NCBI GenBank assembly: GCA_013396655.1
Contig: WBMV01008225.1
Span: 841,928-905,927 of the forward strand
From: Campylorhamphus procurvoides
Taxonomy: Eukaryota; Chordata; Aves; Passeriformes; Dendrocolaptidae
Length of the DNA stretch: 64,000 nucleotides
Reading direction: 5' to 3'
A program made the translations under genes and the position numbers. The stretch's first letter is position 1. Each line of letters begins with the position of its first letter. The notes beneath the pieces were generated by a model that was not told the DNA's origin, ran no database searches, and worked only from the letters and a program-made list of their open reading frames with translations. This document shows positions 35,301 to 50,300 of this stretch, one piece after another.

Positions 35301-38300
35301 TGTAACACTGACAGGATTTGGACTGTCTGTGGCTGCTTTTTGATCGGGAAGCACTGAACTGAACACATCATGGCTCTAGACACCTTTGGGAGCTGTATTC
35401 CATTGTGTAGTGGGAGGGGATGAGTTTAGTCTTTCCTCCAGTGCTTTTGTGTTGTTTTCTTTTGACTGATATAGCAATACCATTGGTGCATCATACTAAA
35501 CAATTAGTTTTGAACCCCTTGGAACAAAATACAACTCCCAGAACGTCCTGTAATATTACAAATTACTTTGTACCTTACTGGCACGTGTGTTCATCCATGA
35601 GTGCAAGTGATGCAAGTGACCCAATCAGTTGTTATTTGTTTTTAACTGGCTCTTTCCCACTTCACATTTCTGAATGCTGTCCTGTGCCTCTCCTCAGGGA
35701 CTTTGTTCCTGTTTCTCTTTTTCCTTCAGACCTGGGAGACTGCTTTCTGCCTATTTATCCCCTCCAATCTCTAAAAGTGTAAGAGGGCTTTACTCATCTT
35801 TTATTGCTGAACTTCCCTCCATTCCTGCTGGAGTTGGCATCACCAGTGTTGTCTCAAGGACTCTGTTGACTGGAGGTCTCCTGTGTCCCCACAGGGATGT
35901 CCCTCCTGAACTATAAATCTGTCCCACTGTAGCTGCATATGGAGGTGTGAGAGCTCATAGGAGTTTTCATCACAGTCAGCTAATAGCTAGCCAGGGCACA
36001 AGGCCATCAACTAGATGCATATTTTCCCATTGTTTTCCCTGGCAAAGAATTAATTCATGTTGCAAAAAATTACTGTAAAATTTCTTCCATTTCCTCCTGT
36101 CGATTTATCCTGTGCAAGAAGGTTGGTGAGTTGTGAGTGTTCATGCTTTCAGCTCAGACTTCACAGCCAATAGCATTGCCAAAAGCCAAGTGCTGTCATA
36201 GCCAAAATGTAGGGTTTTAAAAAATGAGAGTTGATATTGATTGCTCTGCATTTTACTTGACTGGAGCAAGGGGTCTGGTTTTGAGAAATCACCAAGCCCC
36301 TTAAAAAAGATCAGACCTCAGTCTCATTTTAAAGCACTTAAAATTGAAAATAAATCCTGAAAATGCTGACTTAAGCTCCTGCTATTATACAAAAAGCATC
36401 AGAAAATCATTTGACCCTCAGAACTGAAATTTTCTTCTTCCTCCAAGTTCCAGACCCATATCCTGCACACTTTCTTCATATCCTTCTGTTAAGTACTTCC
36501 AGTTGGACTTCTCAATTAATAAGGGAGATGGAAGTTGACTGTATCTATGCATGTGTGTGCTCCTATCAGTATCAGTGACCAGGATTTAGGTTGTCTAGTA
36601 TATATGTGTGTATTCTTGTTAATTTTGTCTTTATGAGCCTACAAACTTTTGTTTAATGCTTTTGTTGCTGAAACCAAGAGGGAGTGAGATGAAATTACTG
36701 TAGCCAAGTAAACAACTTAAGATATGGGAATTTCTCTCCTGAAGTAATACACATAGGAATATGATACTAGAAAACGCAGCCACAGCTAGGAAATCTAAGA
36801 CACTGAGTTATTTTTCTCGTCTCTTGTGTGCTTTATTTGGTTGTTGTTGTTGTTTTAATGTGAGAAAAAGAAGGTAGGAAAGGGAAAGTGGCCCCTTCCA
36901 TTCCTGAAATTTATGCCTCTCCTAGATCACAGGACTCTGCACCACCATGAGCAACTCTGAGTCCAAAATGCTGTAATTAATTTAAAAACTATTTTAACTA
37001 TTTTAAGAGAAGTGCATACTTTTCATGTTTTATTTGTTTCAAAAAACATCAATAATTCATTTCTAGTTGCCTGTTCTGCACAATTAAAATCAAAAACTGA
37101 ATGAGCAGAAAGGAATTAATAGAATAAACATATCCTTGCATCCTTCTGTCCCTTCTCCTCTCTTTGGTCTTTCCGCCATAAATGAAACTGAAGATGTCAT
37201 ATCACTCTTCTTATGCTATGGACTGAATCTGTGCATGTAGAGGGATAGCTCAATATTTGGCCAATGTGGTCACTTGATAAACAGTGGAAGTTAACCATCT
37301 GTCCCTTGTTAGACATGCAACCATAGAATAACTGGAGTTGTCATTTGAGGTGGTTGCCCAGATACCTCCACCTGGCCTGCCCTGAGGATTTTCATGGAAA
37401 GACCTAAGGGGAGTGTTTTCCCTTTGCTGGAAATCTTGGTGCTGTCCTCCAGAACACGTGCTCTGTGTGCCTCTGAGCCCCTCTGCCCCCTCCCCTTGTA
37501 CCGACTCATCGTCCATAACTCCAGCACAAACCCACTGGAGCTGGTCACCAAGGCCTTCCCACTTGGTGCTGCTGGTGGCCCCACAACAGCAAGGACCATG
37601 TTGAACACATTTTGTGGGATGCACATGATTTTCTTGGCACGGCAGTTTGAGGAAAAATATTTTGTGTGGTTATTAAACCTCCGATATGGATGGCCCCAAC
37701 TGAATACTGTTAGCTGAGGGAGTGGCTAAGAAAGATCATTACCATTCAGTATGCTTTTATTTTAGGTGAACTACTGAGTGTTAAAAATTTTCAAATTTTC
37801 TTTTGGGAGATCCTCTTGGTAGAGTCTGGTCTATGACTTTTCACATCAGTAACATGCAGTAGGTTTGTCTCAGAAACCCGCTTAGGATTGGAGATGAGAA
37901 TAGTTTTCCCCCGATCCCCTTTGATGAGTATTTATGAGTCAAGTGAGGTGCACTTTTGAAAGAAAGCACTTAGTTCTCATCTTGTCACAGTGACAGTTAA
38001 TCTTAGTATCAATGATTATCTAGTCATTTGTATTTGCCATATGTTTTTAGCTCTAATGTTAAAGTTTTGAGAGGTCACTGAATTTGGCACACATGCTTTT
38101 TCACTTGACTATCTTTTTGATTGTCAGGGTTAGTGTTTCTGAACACTAAAATAATTTTAAAAGGCTCACATAGGTTAAGATATTTATCTTTAAATATTTC
38201 AAATGAGAATACTAATAACAATAAACCTCAGCAAATTATTTTTTAAAGATGCTTTTCTAGTTAATGATGACTTTGCAGGTACCATAGTCCTCACCCCTAC

Positions 38301-41300
38301 ATAGAAAGGCATTGCTGAGGGAAGTCCTGTGCAGATAGAGGTTCTCACCAAGAGGTGTTGCTAACAATTACCAGAGTCGGAACAACATATTTGTAAAATC
38401 TTATAATCTATTTGCAACTGTAATTAAATGTTTTATGTGGGCATGTGCGCTTATGCGGTACTATGGCATCCTTCTATTTATGAGCTGTGTAATTGCACGT
38501 TTAGTCCTTTTTCAGTGTAGGAAAGCCACACTATAATGTGTAATTATAACCTTGGTAAGTATAACACCATAAAAGTTACAATAAGTGGTGTGCACAGCAG
38601 AGCAATGATAGGGTGATGACAGAGTGACATGCTATAACCAGCATGGCATAATAAGAAGAGTCTCATTGATCCTGCTATTAAAAAGTCTGTTCTCTGTACC
38701 AGCTAACTTTTAGTTCCCCAGAAGAAGGGAAATGTTTCTAAGCCTCACAGAAGCACTGGCTGTGTCTGTAGATGTGACTTTTGCTGGACACTTACATGGA
38801 CCCTGTTAAGGACCTAGAGACATCAGAGCACTGGGGGTGGCAAAGCCTCAGGAGGTCCTGGCATGCCCTGGGGCCAGCAGCACTGACTGTCCCACAGGTG
38901 AACCTTGCTGGGATGCTTGCCTTGGGGAGCTTGTCCAAACTGAGCCCTCCCCAATGCACAGAGCACCATCTCTGCCTTGGAACTTTAGATCGCTCCAGTG
39001 CAGCAAAAAGTCTTTTTCACAAGCCAGTCTGGGGCTTGTAGGCTGCTGCAGTTGAAGAAAACTGTCCCTATTTGCCCCCTCTTTTCTAATAGGAGGGGAA
39101 GTGAAGCAGTAGGTGTTCAGCATTACAGGGTGCAGGAAGATGTAGCAGGCACTGTGGTAGGGGTGGTGGAGGACCCACCAGTGTCCCATATCACTCACTG
39201 GTGGCTGCAGTGGGGAAGTGGTGTTGGTTTCATGGGGGAAGTGTCTAGGTGAAACGCTGGAGGCTGCCCTCCAAAGTTTCCTGTAGGTCAAACAACCAGC
39301 AATGTTGTGAAAAGCAGCCTGGGGGAACACAAACTTTGCCCAAGAGAGCACCAGCTTTACTTAACTTCTTTAATATTGCTGCCAGAAGTAAATCCCATGC
39401 TCATCTCTGCTGGGAAGTTTCCACTACTCTGGTACCTGTGGGATGCCGTTGGCCACATTGGAAGTGTGTACTGATTAGCATCACTGAGGAAATTAAAATT
39501 CTCAGTGTGGTTATATGGCATAAATTACACTGCAAATTGAATTAAACTCTCAAAATCCTGACAGAGAGGACAGTCTTTTATTAAATCCTAGCCTTGCAAG
39601 CACTTTTATATAGGATTGCAGAAGAGAGCTTTAAAATAGGCCTTATGGCATTTTTAATGGAGGCAGATCTCAAGGCTGGTTCAAGGCAGCTGGTCCAGTG
39701 GTTTTCTTTTTGCATTGGCAGGAGTACATCACTAATCGGAAAGCTGTTGAGAGCCTTCTCATGATGCTTTTTTTCCATGTTTGTGTTTTGTATTTTCTGG
39801 CTGAGTTAGTCTGTATCCTGTAAACTTACTTATTGTGCTTCATATTCATTGCAATGACATCTACTGTGGAAGGGAGAGAGAAAGCTATTAACCACAGGCT
39901 CGCCTCCTGCTGACTGCAGTCAGAGATGGCCTGGGACAACACTTTCAGCAGATGTTTCTGTTTTATAGATCAATGGAAACTTTACAAAGATATTTCCCTC
40001 TTCATTCCAAAAGCAAATGCCAGCAAGTCTGAGATCCAATAACTTTGTGCTGGACAGCAAGAATTTTGTTTGGTTTGTTATATTTTTTATATATACACAA
40101 GCTAGCTACCAGTAAGTTGTCTTTAACATTGCTTTAAATGGCATCTCTTAGAGCAATAAAGCTGTTGTCCACTTGCAAGGAACAGTCTTGGTGTCTTTGC
40201 CTGCACATGAAGAATTAGTGTAGGCTACAGCCTGGCAGAGCAGGCACGCACAAGACACAGGCCATCAGCCGTCATCATGGGGTGGTATTTTCTGGCTCTG
40301 AGTCTCCATGGAACAGCTATGTATTTCAAAGGATAAAATAGAAATACACTATTATATCCAAACAAAGGGGAGAAATGCATCTTTATTTCTGCAAATTATC
40401 TTCTTGCTTTTTGAAGGAGGGGCTGACTGGGAAATAAGGATTATGGATTGGAAGGGAAAGGGAAAGCTTAACATCTGTGCCTACTCATGAATCCACAGGG
40501 ATGGGAACACACAACCCTTTTCTCAACACAACACTCCTGTATGCTACAACTTTGAGTGCAGTTGCTCCCAAGCAATTGCAAAGAGGAAATAAACACTTAT
40601 ACTATTTTGACCGAGAAAACTTATCTGTGGTTTCAGATCACCAGTGTGAAATCAATGTGAAACAGGTATCTCCAGGGCTCCTCTTTCTCTCATACTTTCC
40701 TGTTTGTGTAAAGGAAAACAGACTTCTGTGACTGAAGGATCTGCTTTGTTTCTGTGTGTGTGTATTTGCTGCACGGGTGGTGGCATTTGTGGGAAATAGA
40801 CTTTCATACATCCCACTTGTGTGATAGACATGGGGAGTCTTGGCTCTACAGACTTCTGTAGGAAACTGCAAAGTCAGAGACTCATCTTTTAGTGATGTGT
40901 TGAAATCTCAACTGGTGTTTCAGTGGTAGAAACATCAACTATCCTGTCAAAGAAGACTTAAGTTAGTGGGAGTCCTTTTTGTAGCAGCAAGTAAAAAATA
41001 GACTTCCAGCAATTGCCTGCTGTTAAGGAGCTGGAGATGTCCTCTGAATGAATCAGGCCAGATCTGGAGCTATTTAATGTTCCTTTCATGTTTAGGGATT
41101 TGCGTATTTGAGGGATATCTACATAAAGAAACAGCTGTGCTGTCCCTAAGCATAATCCTTTCTCAAAGGACACCTCTTTTTTGAATGCATTAGAGCCTTC
41201 CATTTAGGGAGGCATCAAGAAGACTCCAGAAGCATGTGCATGGACTGCACAATAACAAGACTTTCCTATAATTCAGTCGGCATTTCTGTGTTTGGTCAAA

Positions 41301-43400
41301 ACTCATGAGGCCATGAGTTTTGAGAGAGACGATTCCTTTTGGTGGCTGATTTTTAAATGTCCGCTATTGTGTAATACAGTGGTCAGTCCAAGCAAGTCAT
41401 GCCAGAGACATGTAAATGCACTGTTCCCTACCTTGTAGTTTCCCAGCTAAGCTTCGTTGTTCTAATAGGATTTAGCAAACAGCACTGAGATTATAAAGGA
41501 TATGGAAAGCTTATCACTTGCTTGTTAATCAAAATAACCATGATCATCCAGTTTATATTCTGGCTACTCCTGGCTTCAGAGAGAGGCCCTGTGAGTGCTG
41601 GGCAGAAGCAAAACCATTTAATGCTTTGGGGAGCTCATGCTGCTGCAAGTATCCTTTCTGGTCAAAATTTCTGTGAACACACTCATCTTTCTCCTGCCTA
41701 AGTTCTGGGTAAGGTGCTTGAGATGGGTATTTCACAGACATGCAGAACCACCTCTGGTTTGCTGTATGAATATACAGCATCATTTCCAATGCATGGCATC
41801 CACTTTTAAGACACCCCATTCTGTTTTATAACTGGCTTCTCTTTAAATATTTCTTCATGTACCAACAAGTTCCTGATGCCCCTGAGCTCACTTTCACATA
41901 GCATAAGCAAGCTTGATTTTTCATTTCTATTTGAAAAAATGTCTGCAGCTAACAGCGCATATATCCCTCTTGTTATTTTATAATTTCAATGTACTACATG
42001 TAGACCTGATTACCTCTCTTTCTCTATTTACTATACTGATAGCTTTGCTAACTGGCCCATTATGTGGGCTTGCAGCTGTGTGTCTGGGACTTCAATACAG
42101 TTTGTTTAAAACCCTGAACCACCAGTGCATGCAGCCTGTGGACATGTACTATTATGTGAAGACTGCCATGCCTAGTATAGGCAGAGAGCAGAGCAGCCCC
42201 TTGTTTAATGGTGCTGTCTCCTGCTAATCCTCTCTCCAGGAATGAGGGTTGTTGAGCTGGTTGAGGAGGCACTCAACCCCTGCATACTGCATGCCGGGAG
42301 ATGGACTCTGCAGGTTCTGGGCTTGGACAGGGTCACTTCCCAGGGCTGGGTCTTGAGGTGTAAAAGCAGGGCAAGTCCCGTGTCCCTGTGAAAGTCCGTA
42401 ACAAAAGAGCATCCTAAAGATGTCTGGAATGTGAAGATATCTCTCTCTCTCACTTTGGCCTGTACTGTAGCCCTTGGAGGAGGAGTCATCAGCTGTTGCC
42501 CTCACTGAAGGCCAGGGAAACATCACCATATCTGCACTGTTGCCTTTCAGACTGTTGCTCTAGAGGCTGTGTCTCTGACTGTGATCTCTCTTCTAGGTTT
42601 TTTATTTGAAACACAAATACTCTCTCTTAGTAACGATAAAATCTCCACTGTTCCCAGGGCATGTTTGTCATGCTCCTTTCAGTGGTAGCAGTAGGTGACA
42701 TAGTGTCCTTTCTAGCTATTATGAGCTGTTAGTAGGTGAAGACATGAAATCTTTGACACACAAATACCATAGTCAAATCTTGTTCTCTTTTACAACACAG
42801 TGATATTGTGATATTTTTGTTAGTATCTGTGAGACATAAACTCGTGCTTTTAGAAGGACCTCACAAGTACCTCATGGAAGAGTCCAAGGGCTTCTCAGTT
42901 TTTCACTTACTGTCTTAGCAGCTCAGAGCTGAACTTCTTTGATATGGTCCTCTGATTAACTACCTCAGACCTTTTAGAGCAACCAGCATTTTATGGTCCT
43001 ATCTGCACAGACCCATTTTCAGGCTGTCAGGTGAAGTAGCTGGTTTAAGCATACATTTCCTTTTTTCATTCGTTATTTTGAGGGATGCCTGTCCTTTTTG
43101 TACCTGTCTCTGCTGATGTACTTGGAGTGTGATGACCTTAGTCCTGGTAACTCTCTGGCCCTTTTGCTCAGTTCATTTTTCTCCTAGGTACATATTTATT
43201 TTACACACAAAGTGTATTTTTTTAATTTTTCAGCTTCAGGCCAGCACTCTGTTTCTTTTCTGTCTTGTGCAGAGACTCTACCCCTGTTATTTTCCTTCTG
43301 ATCAAAACTTTGTTGATGTAAACCTTTGCACACTTTTCACCATCAAAAATGTAATGCTTTCATTCAAATCATCAAAGCCATTGGACTTCCAATCACTATG
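35301..43400. other. Intron-like DNA, no gene supported
   Basis: About 8 kb without a convincing exon or well-preserved repeat. Patches at 37250-37640 and 38780-39260 are G+C-richer and open on both strands. The word CATAGAATAACTGGAG at 37323 resembles a CR1 tail, but the flanks do not. A TTG repeat of a few units lies near 36840. Nothing else was seen. Confidence 0.5.
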
Positions 43401-43429
43401 GAGAAGAAACCTTCTCCTTTGCTACATGA

Positions 43430-43600
43430 GCACAAATGTGTGCTCCATTTGTGCATTGATACCTGCCGAAACCTTATATCAAGCACAGTGAAAACATTTG
43501 GCATCAACTACCTCCCCAAAGACTTCTCCCCTCAGAGGGGAAAATTCCATTTTTTCTGTGTTGCATTCTTTCAGTTATGTACATTAATGAAACTTTTTAA
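43430..43600 (-). mobile_element. Possible second pol relic
   Basis: Minus-strand fragments TEKMEFSPLRGEVFGEVVDA and, after it, YKVSAGINAQ align loosely to the Ty3/gypsy segment after the RT active site ('L...KC.F...EV.FLGH.V.A.G......KV.A..N.P'). There is one stop between them. The upstream RT part is not recognisable. This may be chance; the order and spacing are the only support. Confidence 0.25.
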
Positions 43601-44185
43601 GGTTTGGCTGTGTTTCTACCCCTCTGCAAAGTCTATGTGCTCACTGCTTCTGTTACCTCTATGCTTTTTTACCTCTTCATTTGATAAGACCAATGCTTTA
43701 GCCATTAATACTGTTTCCTGTGGTTTTCCTTGTAATGTTAATGTTACCCTTCCTGTCACTAGTCTAGTCTGAAGCTTGAACACTCCAAAGAAATCTTATG
43801 ATGGATCTGGTCTCTTTATCCAAACGCCAGTTGTCTGCTTGATAATGCCATAACAAAGGTATCTTGTCATACAAGTTCTCCTGAATTCAGGCTCTGCATG
43901 CCTCTCTGACCTGAATGTTCACAATAGGATCTGTGGTTCTCTGGGTTGGCCAGAGCATCATGAGATTCTGTCTCATTACATGTTGAGACCCCCAAGTGTC
44001 CTCCTGTGGGAGTCCATTCCCAGCCCGACAGCTTAATACCATCTCAGACACCTGAAAAGATAAACAGGCATTTTCCGAGGGGTCAGAGCTGCCAGTCTGA
44101 AAAAGTGTGGATTTCAGTACAAGACTGAGCATCTTCAAGCAGGATTGTGCTCCTGGCTCCATCACAGTTCATTTTTGGATATGAC

Positions 44186-44300
44186 ACCGCCTTTACCATG
44201 TCTCTGCTACCTTACCCATAAAATGAAGGTAACAGTCTTAATCTTATATGTAAAGTTCTCTGAGACTCACTGGCAAAGGAGGTGTGGCACTGCAGAGCTA
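44186..44300 (+). repeat. MIR-like SINE relic
   Basis: TACCTTACCCATAAAATGAAGG, AACAGTCTTAAT and GTAAAGTTCTCTGAGACTC follow the right half of MIR-type core-SINEs ('CCCATCTGTAAAATGGGGATAA...', then 'AAAGCGCTTTGAGA'). It is heavily diverged, as expected for this old family. Confidence 0.45.
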
Positions 44301-47300
44301 AGCTGACTGAAATGGGTGAGTTATTTTTGCTGAAGTCTGTAGCTTCTCAAAAGCCTGAGCTAACTGAAGCAGTAGTTAGACAACTGGAGAAATAACTGGG
44401 TTGGGAGCTATATTTATGAACAACAGCAGGGGCATATTACTCATGTGAATAATTTATCTGACAAAGATATATAGTTTGCACCATTTTCTTAAAACAATGG
44501 ACTGTAAATATTGCAATCTGCTGAATAGTTTGAGAGATGAGTCAATGGGATTTGGTTAAGGTCCAACAACTTTGAATTACTGAATTCCCTACTCCCAGAC
44601 ACTTATTTGAGCAGTGTGCATGGCCAAATGAGTAGGTTTACACTCACTCCAACTGGAAATCGCCTTCACAAAGTGTGTTTGAGAACTGGCTCAACATGGT
44701 CAACAGAAATCTGGCCCTTCAAGGATCACAGGCTATTTGACTGCTGTTGCAGCCAGTAAGCAACTAAATCTTACTTATTGCAGTAAAACTTGTTTTAAAG
44801 AATGAGGACTTGTGGTAAAACCTTGCCTCTTGCTCTTAGACTGGTCTTTGTGTGACATTAAAGCTCGAGCATTGCCCAATAACTTTTGCTCACATGAACA
44901 TTTCTTCTCACAGTGAACTTCTGTGAACTACACAACAGCTAGCCATCATAAGGTATCATTCTGAATATAGCTTAGCACCCTTGAAAACTTTCAGAGCCTG
45001 TGTTTGTTGGTTCCTGGACCCTCACTGTCTCCTGGTTAAATAAACCTTTGGGGAATGAATAGTGCTCAATAGTATCTGTTTGAATGTGTTTGAATGAAGG
45101 GCCTTAATAGTTATTGAATGTTATTCTTGCATTCATAGTTGGAAAACAGTTCCTCTATCTCATGGGGATAATGCCAACCACTTCCTTCTGTCAAGTCTTC
45201 TCTTTCACCGTTTTATTTCAGGAGATGAACCAGGTCACTGCATGAATGGCCATCTGGTTTCTGTAGAACCTGCTGGAAGCGACTCAGAAGAGTGTGGTCA
45301 TGCTGAGTCAACTCTGTCATGCAGAGAACATCACTGGTAGACAGGACCTGCTGAGGGATGCTGCAAGACCTGGCTCTGCATCCTATTTTGTTTCTTTAGA
45401 GAATTCATGTTCCAGTGAAACTATGTCTCATGCACCACAAGTCCCCTTGGTCATGATTAGATCTGGGCTCCCCTCCTACCCAACAAGTCAGAGCTGCTTT
45501 CACCTGCCCCATTGAGCTGCAGGATGCAGCCCTCACAGTTTGGGCTCATCCACCATATCTTTGCATCCATTTCATTATTATTAACTCCCTGTTTGCACTG
45601 CCCTTCTAGACAGCAGGAGGGGTGAAGATGCTGCTCTTTACTCGAGAGGTACAGGTTGAACTCTCATGATTTCCCTTGCCTGGGAGAGTGGGACCAAGCA
45701 GATATTTCAGGAGGAGAAAGAAGCATGGGATGATGATGAGAGTGAACTTCTCAGAAAAGAGGAATGGAGTCAGATAGCAGGGAAAGAGAGATTGAAAAAA
45801 AAAAAGAGAAGTGTTGTAAGAAGAGGAGATAAACAGCCTCTTAAAAGCAACTAGCAAAGATTCTAATGTCTTCCCAGATCTCCTGTTGTCTGTGTGTTTA
45901 CCCTGGAAGAAATTCCTTCATGACCCTTGGTTTCAATTTTGATGCACCGAATTTAGACTTTTCAAAATAATTGTTTCATCTCCAGTTTAAATAGGACACA
46001 AGACATGGTGTATTGTATGGCATTTGGAGTTAGAGGGGAGAAGACCCACAGGGAATCATAGGCTGCTTGCACTGTTATTGTGCTGTCCCCTCACTTACAG
46101 ACTCGCAGTGAAAATACTGGTATTCAGCTCTGCTGTGGGCATGAAATACTGAACTTCAAAACCGTGCTGCCCTTAAGTGAATGTTAACTGTATGCCCAGA
46201 CGAAAGGAATGCATTTACTTGGTCAGTAATCATCTTTTTATGGGTATTAACATAATTTGGTTTCCATTTTCTCCTCACCAGGCAGATTTTATTTAGTCAA
46301 TACTGGAACTGTCATGAGTTGTGCTGTTTTATTTTGCACCAAGCACCATTCTCTGTGTTATTGTTCTGGAGCTCTTCTTAGGGGTGCTTCAGGACAAACC
46401 TGGGCACAGGGCATGAAAAAGCTCAGCTGCCTTACTGGCATCGTAGCAACTTACTCGGAAAGATTAGAGCTGACTTTGCAATTTTGGCCTTGATCTTTGG
46501 CACTAAAGTTAATTGGGATAATTCAGAGTTCACACCCACCTCCCTGAGGGGTTGATTTAAAAATACATGTAATGTGAGTTTAAAAATAATTTCTTTTGAT
46601 TGAAAGTATTTGGAAATATTTCTCTCCACTGGTTTTAAAAGGTGTCATTTTTTTATGAATGCTGAGATGTTGATTAATAAAATTCCGAAGGCATTAACTA
46701 AATGGAGTGGACTCCAACTTTTTCTCTTTTTATTGCTATGATTTGTGAAAACAAATGCAATAAAAAAAAAATCCCAGCAGCTCTGTTAAACTCTATCCTC
46801 AGCAGTCTCCCTCCTGATAGCCTTACCAGATGTTTTATGATGTTAAGCATGGGGCTGTTTGCTCTATTCTTGGGGGAAGGTCGAGCAAAGCCTTGGCTCA
46901 GCACCATAAGCCTTCAGCTTGTGACTGTCTGTCTCAGGCACGTTGAACCTTATTCTGCACCCTGGGAAGGGACCAGGTGGTTTAGTCTCCCTGCTTTAAT
47001 GACACCTCCGGGAGAAACAAGTTTTTGGCATCTACCTTTGGTTGTCCTCTTCCAGCCTCCTGATGACAGCTTATAGGACTTGATGCTCAGGTCCATCTTC
47101 TCTGTATCCCACAATTTGTGAGTGTACCCGGCCAGGGCCACTCCTGTGCAAGGATGGCCATGGTCGCCTAATGCTGGAAGTCCCCTCTCCCTTAATACTG
47201 ATCCTCTGAATTTCCTCTTCCCAGGTTTACATTGAGATGTGCCCTCTGAATGGAGCTGGAGAGGCTGCAAGCCTTCGTATTTGGGAGGGACAAGGTGGGG

Positions 47301-50300
47301 GTGAGGACTGTGGAGGCAGAGGCAGGGACTGCTTGTGCTCCCAACTGCTGGCTAGGGAAGGATTTATTGCCCTGGCTGTGTTTGGGAGGCAGACTGAATG
47401 CAGACTGCTCAGAATAGCCATCCACTACACATCCGAGTGAGCTGCCATGGGAGATTCATTTGTAAGCTGGACTTCGTTCTTCCTGAAGTTTCTTTCTCTT
47501 TTATACTGCAAAAGCTAATATATTGTTCAAATTAAAGCGGGCCTGGGGACTGAAGACAGAGCTGGTTATTGAGTGGAATGGACTGATGAGGAGTAGGTAA
47601 TATATTTACAGACTGTGTAGGAGCCGCTAGGGATGATATAGTCTGATATATTTGATTTAGCATAATTTACAGTACACTAGATTATGTTGTGATTCTTCAG
47701 GCTTTTTATCAGAAAATTTGCATTCAGTATTTAAGGATCTCTGGGCAGAAACATTCTCGTTCTTTTATTGTTTTGGCTTTAAATATATCATGTACCACTG
47801 AAGAATTTATAAGTGTATAAAGGGTTTTAATAAGTTCAGATGGCAAAAAAAAAGGAAAAAATTTGAAATCTAAGGTTGACGAGGGAGATGGATTCCTGCC
47901 TTACCCTTTCCCAAGGGCATGGGTGGATTTGTTAAAAAAAGGCAATATTCTGTCTGCATTAATTCTCCTTTTTTATTTTTGTCTTTAGGACAGAGCCAGC
48001 CTTGGTAGAGTCACTGACATGCAAAAATTAGTGTCTCAAGTGCTGTAAATCAGCACTGAATCTCTCTGTTCCTACCTATAGTCATGGATCTGGTCTGTTG
48101 TTCACCGTCTTTTCTGAAATGTTCTTTGATTTTAGGGCTGAAATTTTGCTTAGTTTAATAGATGATAGTTTATTTCTTTGATGCTCTAAGCATTTTACAT
48201 TTTAAAAATCTTGTGTTTTGTAAGTTGGTCCTCTAATAATTTCATCCTCTTCAGAGATCACCGCTAAATGGAGATACCTCAGGTGAAACTGGGACTGTCA
48301 TTAGAGCAGAGGTGCTAGAGTACAAGATCAGGTCTCTAAGCACACTGCCAGGGGAGACTCAATTGTTTCTCGTGGAAGTTTAAACTTTCCCAGACAGAGA
48401 ACAGGAAGTCAGGGTGGGGTGTTGGTGCCCAGTTTCTGCCCTGACGAGGTATCTCATGATGTGCTGAACATCTCAGCAGATGCCATATTCAAAATATCTT
48501 AAATGGTCATAGAAGGATCTCAGTCTCAAATCTGTGACACATCATGGTTTCAGCAGCTCTGATGAACCTTCTCTGGTGTGATTTATTTGTAGGCATAATC
48601 CATGTTTTTGAGGTTTGCATCCCATTAAAGCATTGTGGGCTGCAGCCCTTGAACCCTCAGCCTAAAGGTGTTTGGTTGGGAAGGTTGAATCCCTGGTGAT
48701 CTGCAAACTGCAAGACTATTTAAAACCTTTGTTGTCAGTCAAGCACATAGAGCATTTAAAGTTTTAATAGGCTTAGAGTTAATTCTGGAGTCCACCAACA
48801 TCTGCATACATCTATAATTTTAAGCACCTCTTACTTGGTTGGTTTAGTATATTGTACCTAAGAGTGTTTTTGAAACTTTAGCAGCTCCTTGTAGAGAATC
48901 ATGATTCATCTGTGTCTTTGCCAACTGTTTCAGTTCTTTTTGTTTTTCTTCTTACTTTTTTTCTTCACCCCTTTTCCCCATTGGAAGATGTTCTTAAATA
49001 CTTAATCATGGCTGTGGTTTTGGAATGCATTTATCACACACCTTTTCTGTGCCAAAACCCTTTACTCACTCTATTAAGGATAACTTTCCACATACTAATG
49101 TATTTATTTGTGAAATGGCTTTTAATGCCGGTGTAGATGGCAGACGGCAAAGTGTGATGGGCCAAATCCACTTATGGAGGAGCCCTGCCCCTCTCTCGGA
49201 GTTTACAACCCTGCTATGAGGAGGCAGGACTTACTGTCCTACAATCTCTCCCTCCTGCAATGCCAAAAACACGGGCAGGACAGCAAGCAGATTGTTTTGA
49301 GGGGAAAAGCAATGGGCTGGGAGCTGTGGGAGGAGCTATGGAGGGGAAGGTGTGGGTGAGTGTGCACTGTCAGTGGCAGGTCCCCAAGGTGTCATTGGAT
49401 GCCTGACTTCTGGTCATGGACATTTACTTCAGCTGGGAGGATCCTGTTGAGAAAAATATAGGACAGTTGCCTGGAGGCAGATGGAGAACATGGAGGCTTC
49501 CAAAAAACCTCTTTGTGCCTTTGCCCTGGACAGCTCTTGGGAGCTGGCCTAGGAGCCGCTGGGCTGGTTTATTGTAAATAGAAGAGTCAGTCTTCCTCGC
49601 GTGTATGAACCTTTTACTTTCTGGCAGCCCTTGTCAAAATAATCCTGTTTTCCTCAAAACATGTGAGTGTTTCTGGACTCTTGAGAAAGCTGAGTGCCTG
49701 AGCTTGTCTCTTCAGGCAGCTAGAGGTGGCGGGGGCAAAATTGCAATGTTGGCTGCACTGGCAGCTCTCAAAACTTGCTGGGTTATTTTTATTGTCTCAG
49801 CCTCCAGAGTGGTTTGATTAGGTTGGAATCATAGTTTTCAGTTTTGGTTTTGTTTTGGGGTTTTTTTTGAAACTTGAAAACTTGAGCTTGAAAACATGCA
49901 GTGTGCTTTGGATGTGCTGAAATCAGAGAGGGAACAAAGAGAACGCAACTGGGAATGCAGGGATGGGACATGTCTTTTTTTAAACTCTGGATTTTTTCTC
50001 TGGCTTGCAATAATTTCAGTCCTTTTATGAGCCCTTTAGCAAAGTGTGGGGCCATGGCACAGCTTGCCTGAGGTGACAGAGCAGGAAAAAAGTGAAGAAC
50101 AAGCTCAAGGTGTCCTCGCCATGTGCTGTGCTGCTGCTGCCTAACTGCCTCAAACGGGCATTTCCTGAGGGCTGGGCTAGTGCAGGTGAACGTCACATTG
50201 GGAACAGTTTGCAACAGAAAACCAAAGGGTTAGAAATGGAGTGTTCACATCTCATAGCAAGTCAGCTATGGAAACACATTGTATTTCCACCCCAAAACCT

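Noticed and set aside
37250..37630. CR1-like tail (CATAGAATAACTGGAG) with long minus frames
   Set aside because: Only about 16 bases resemble a CR1 tail; the adjacent sequence does not follow CR1.
38848..39351. 167-codon minus-strand frame
   Set aside because: G+C-richer patch with competing plus-strand frames and no recognisable domain.
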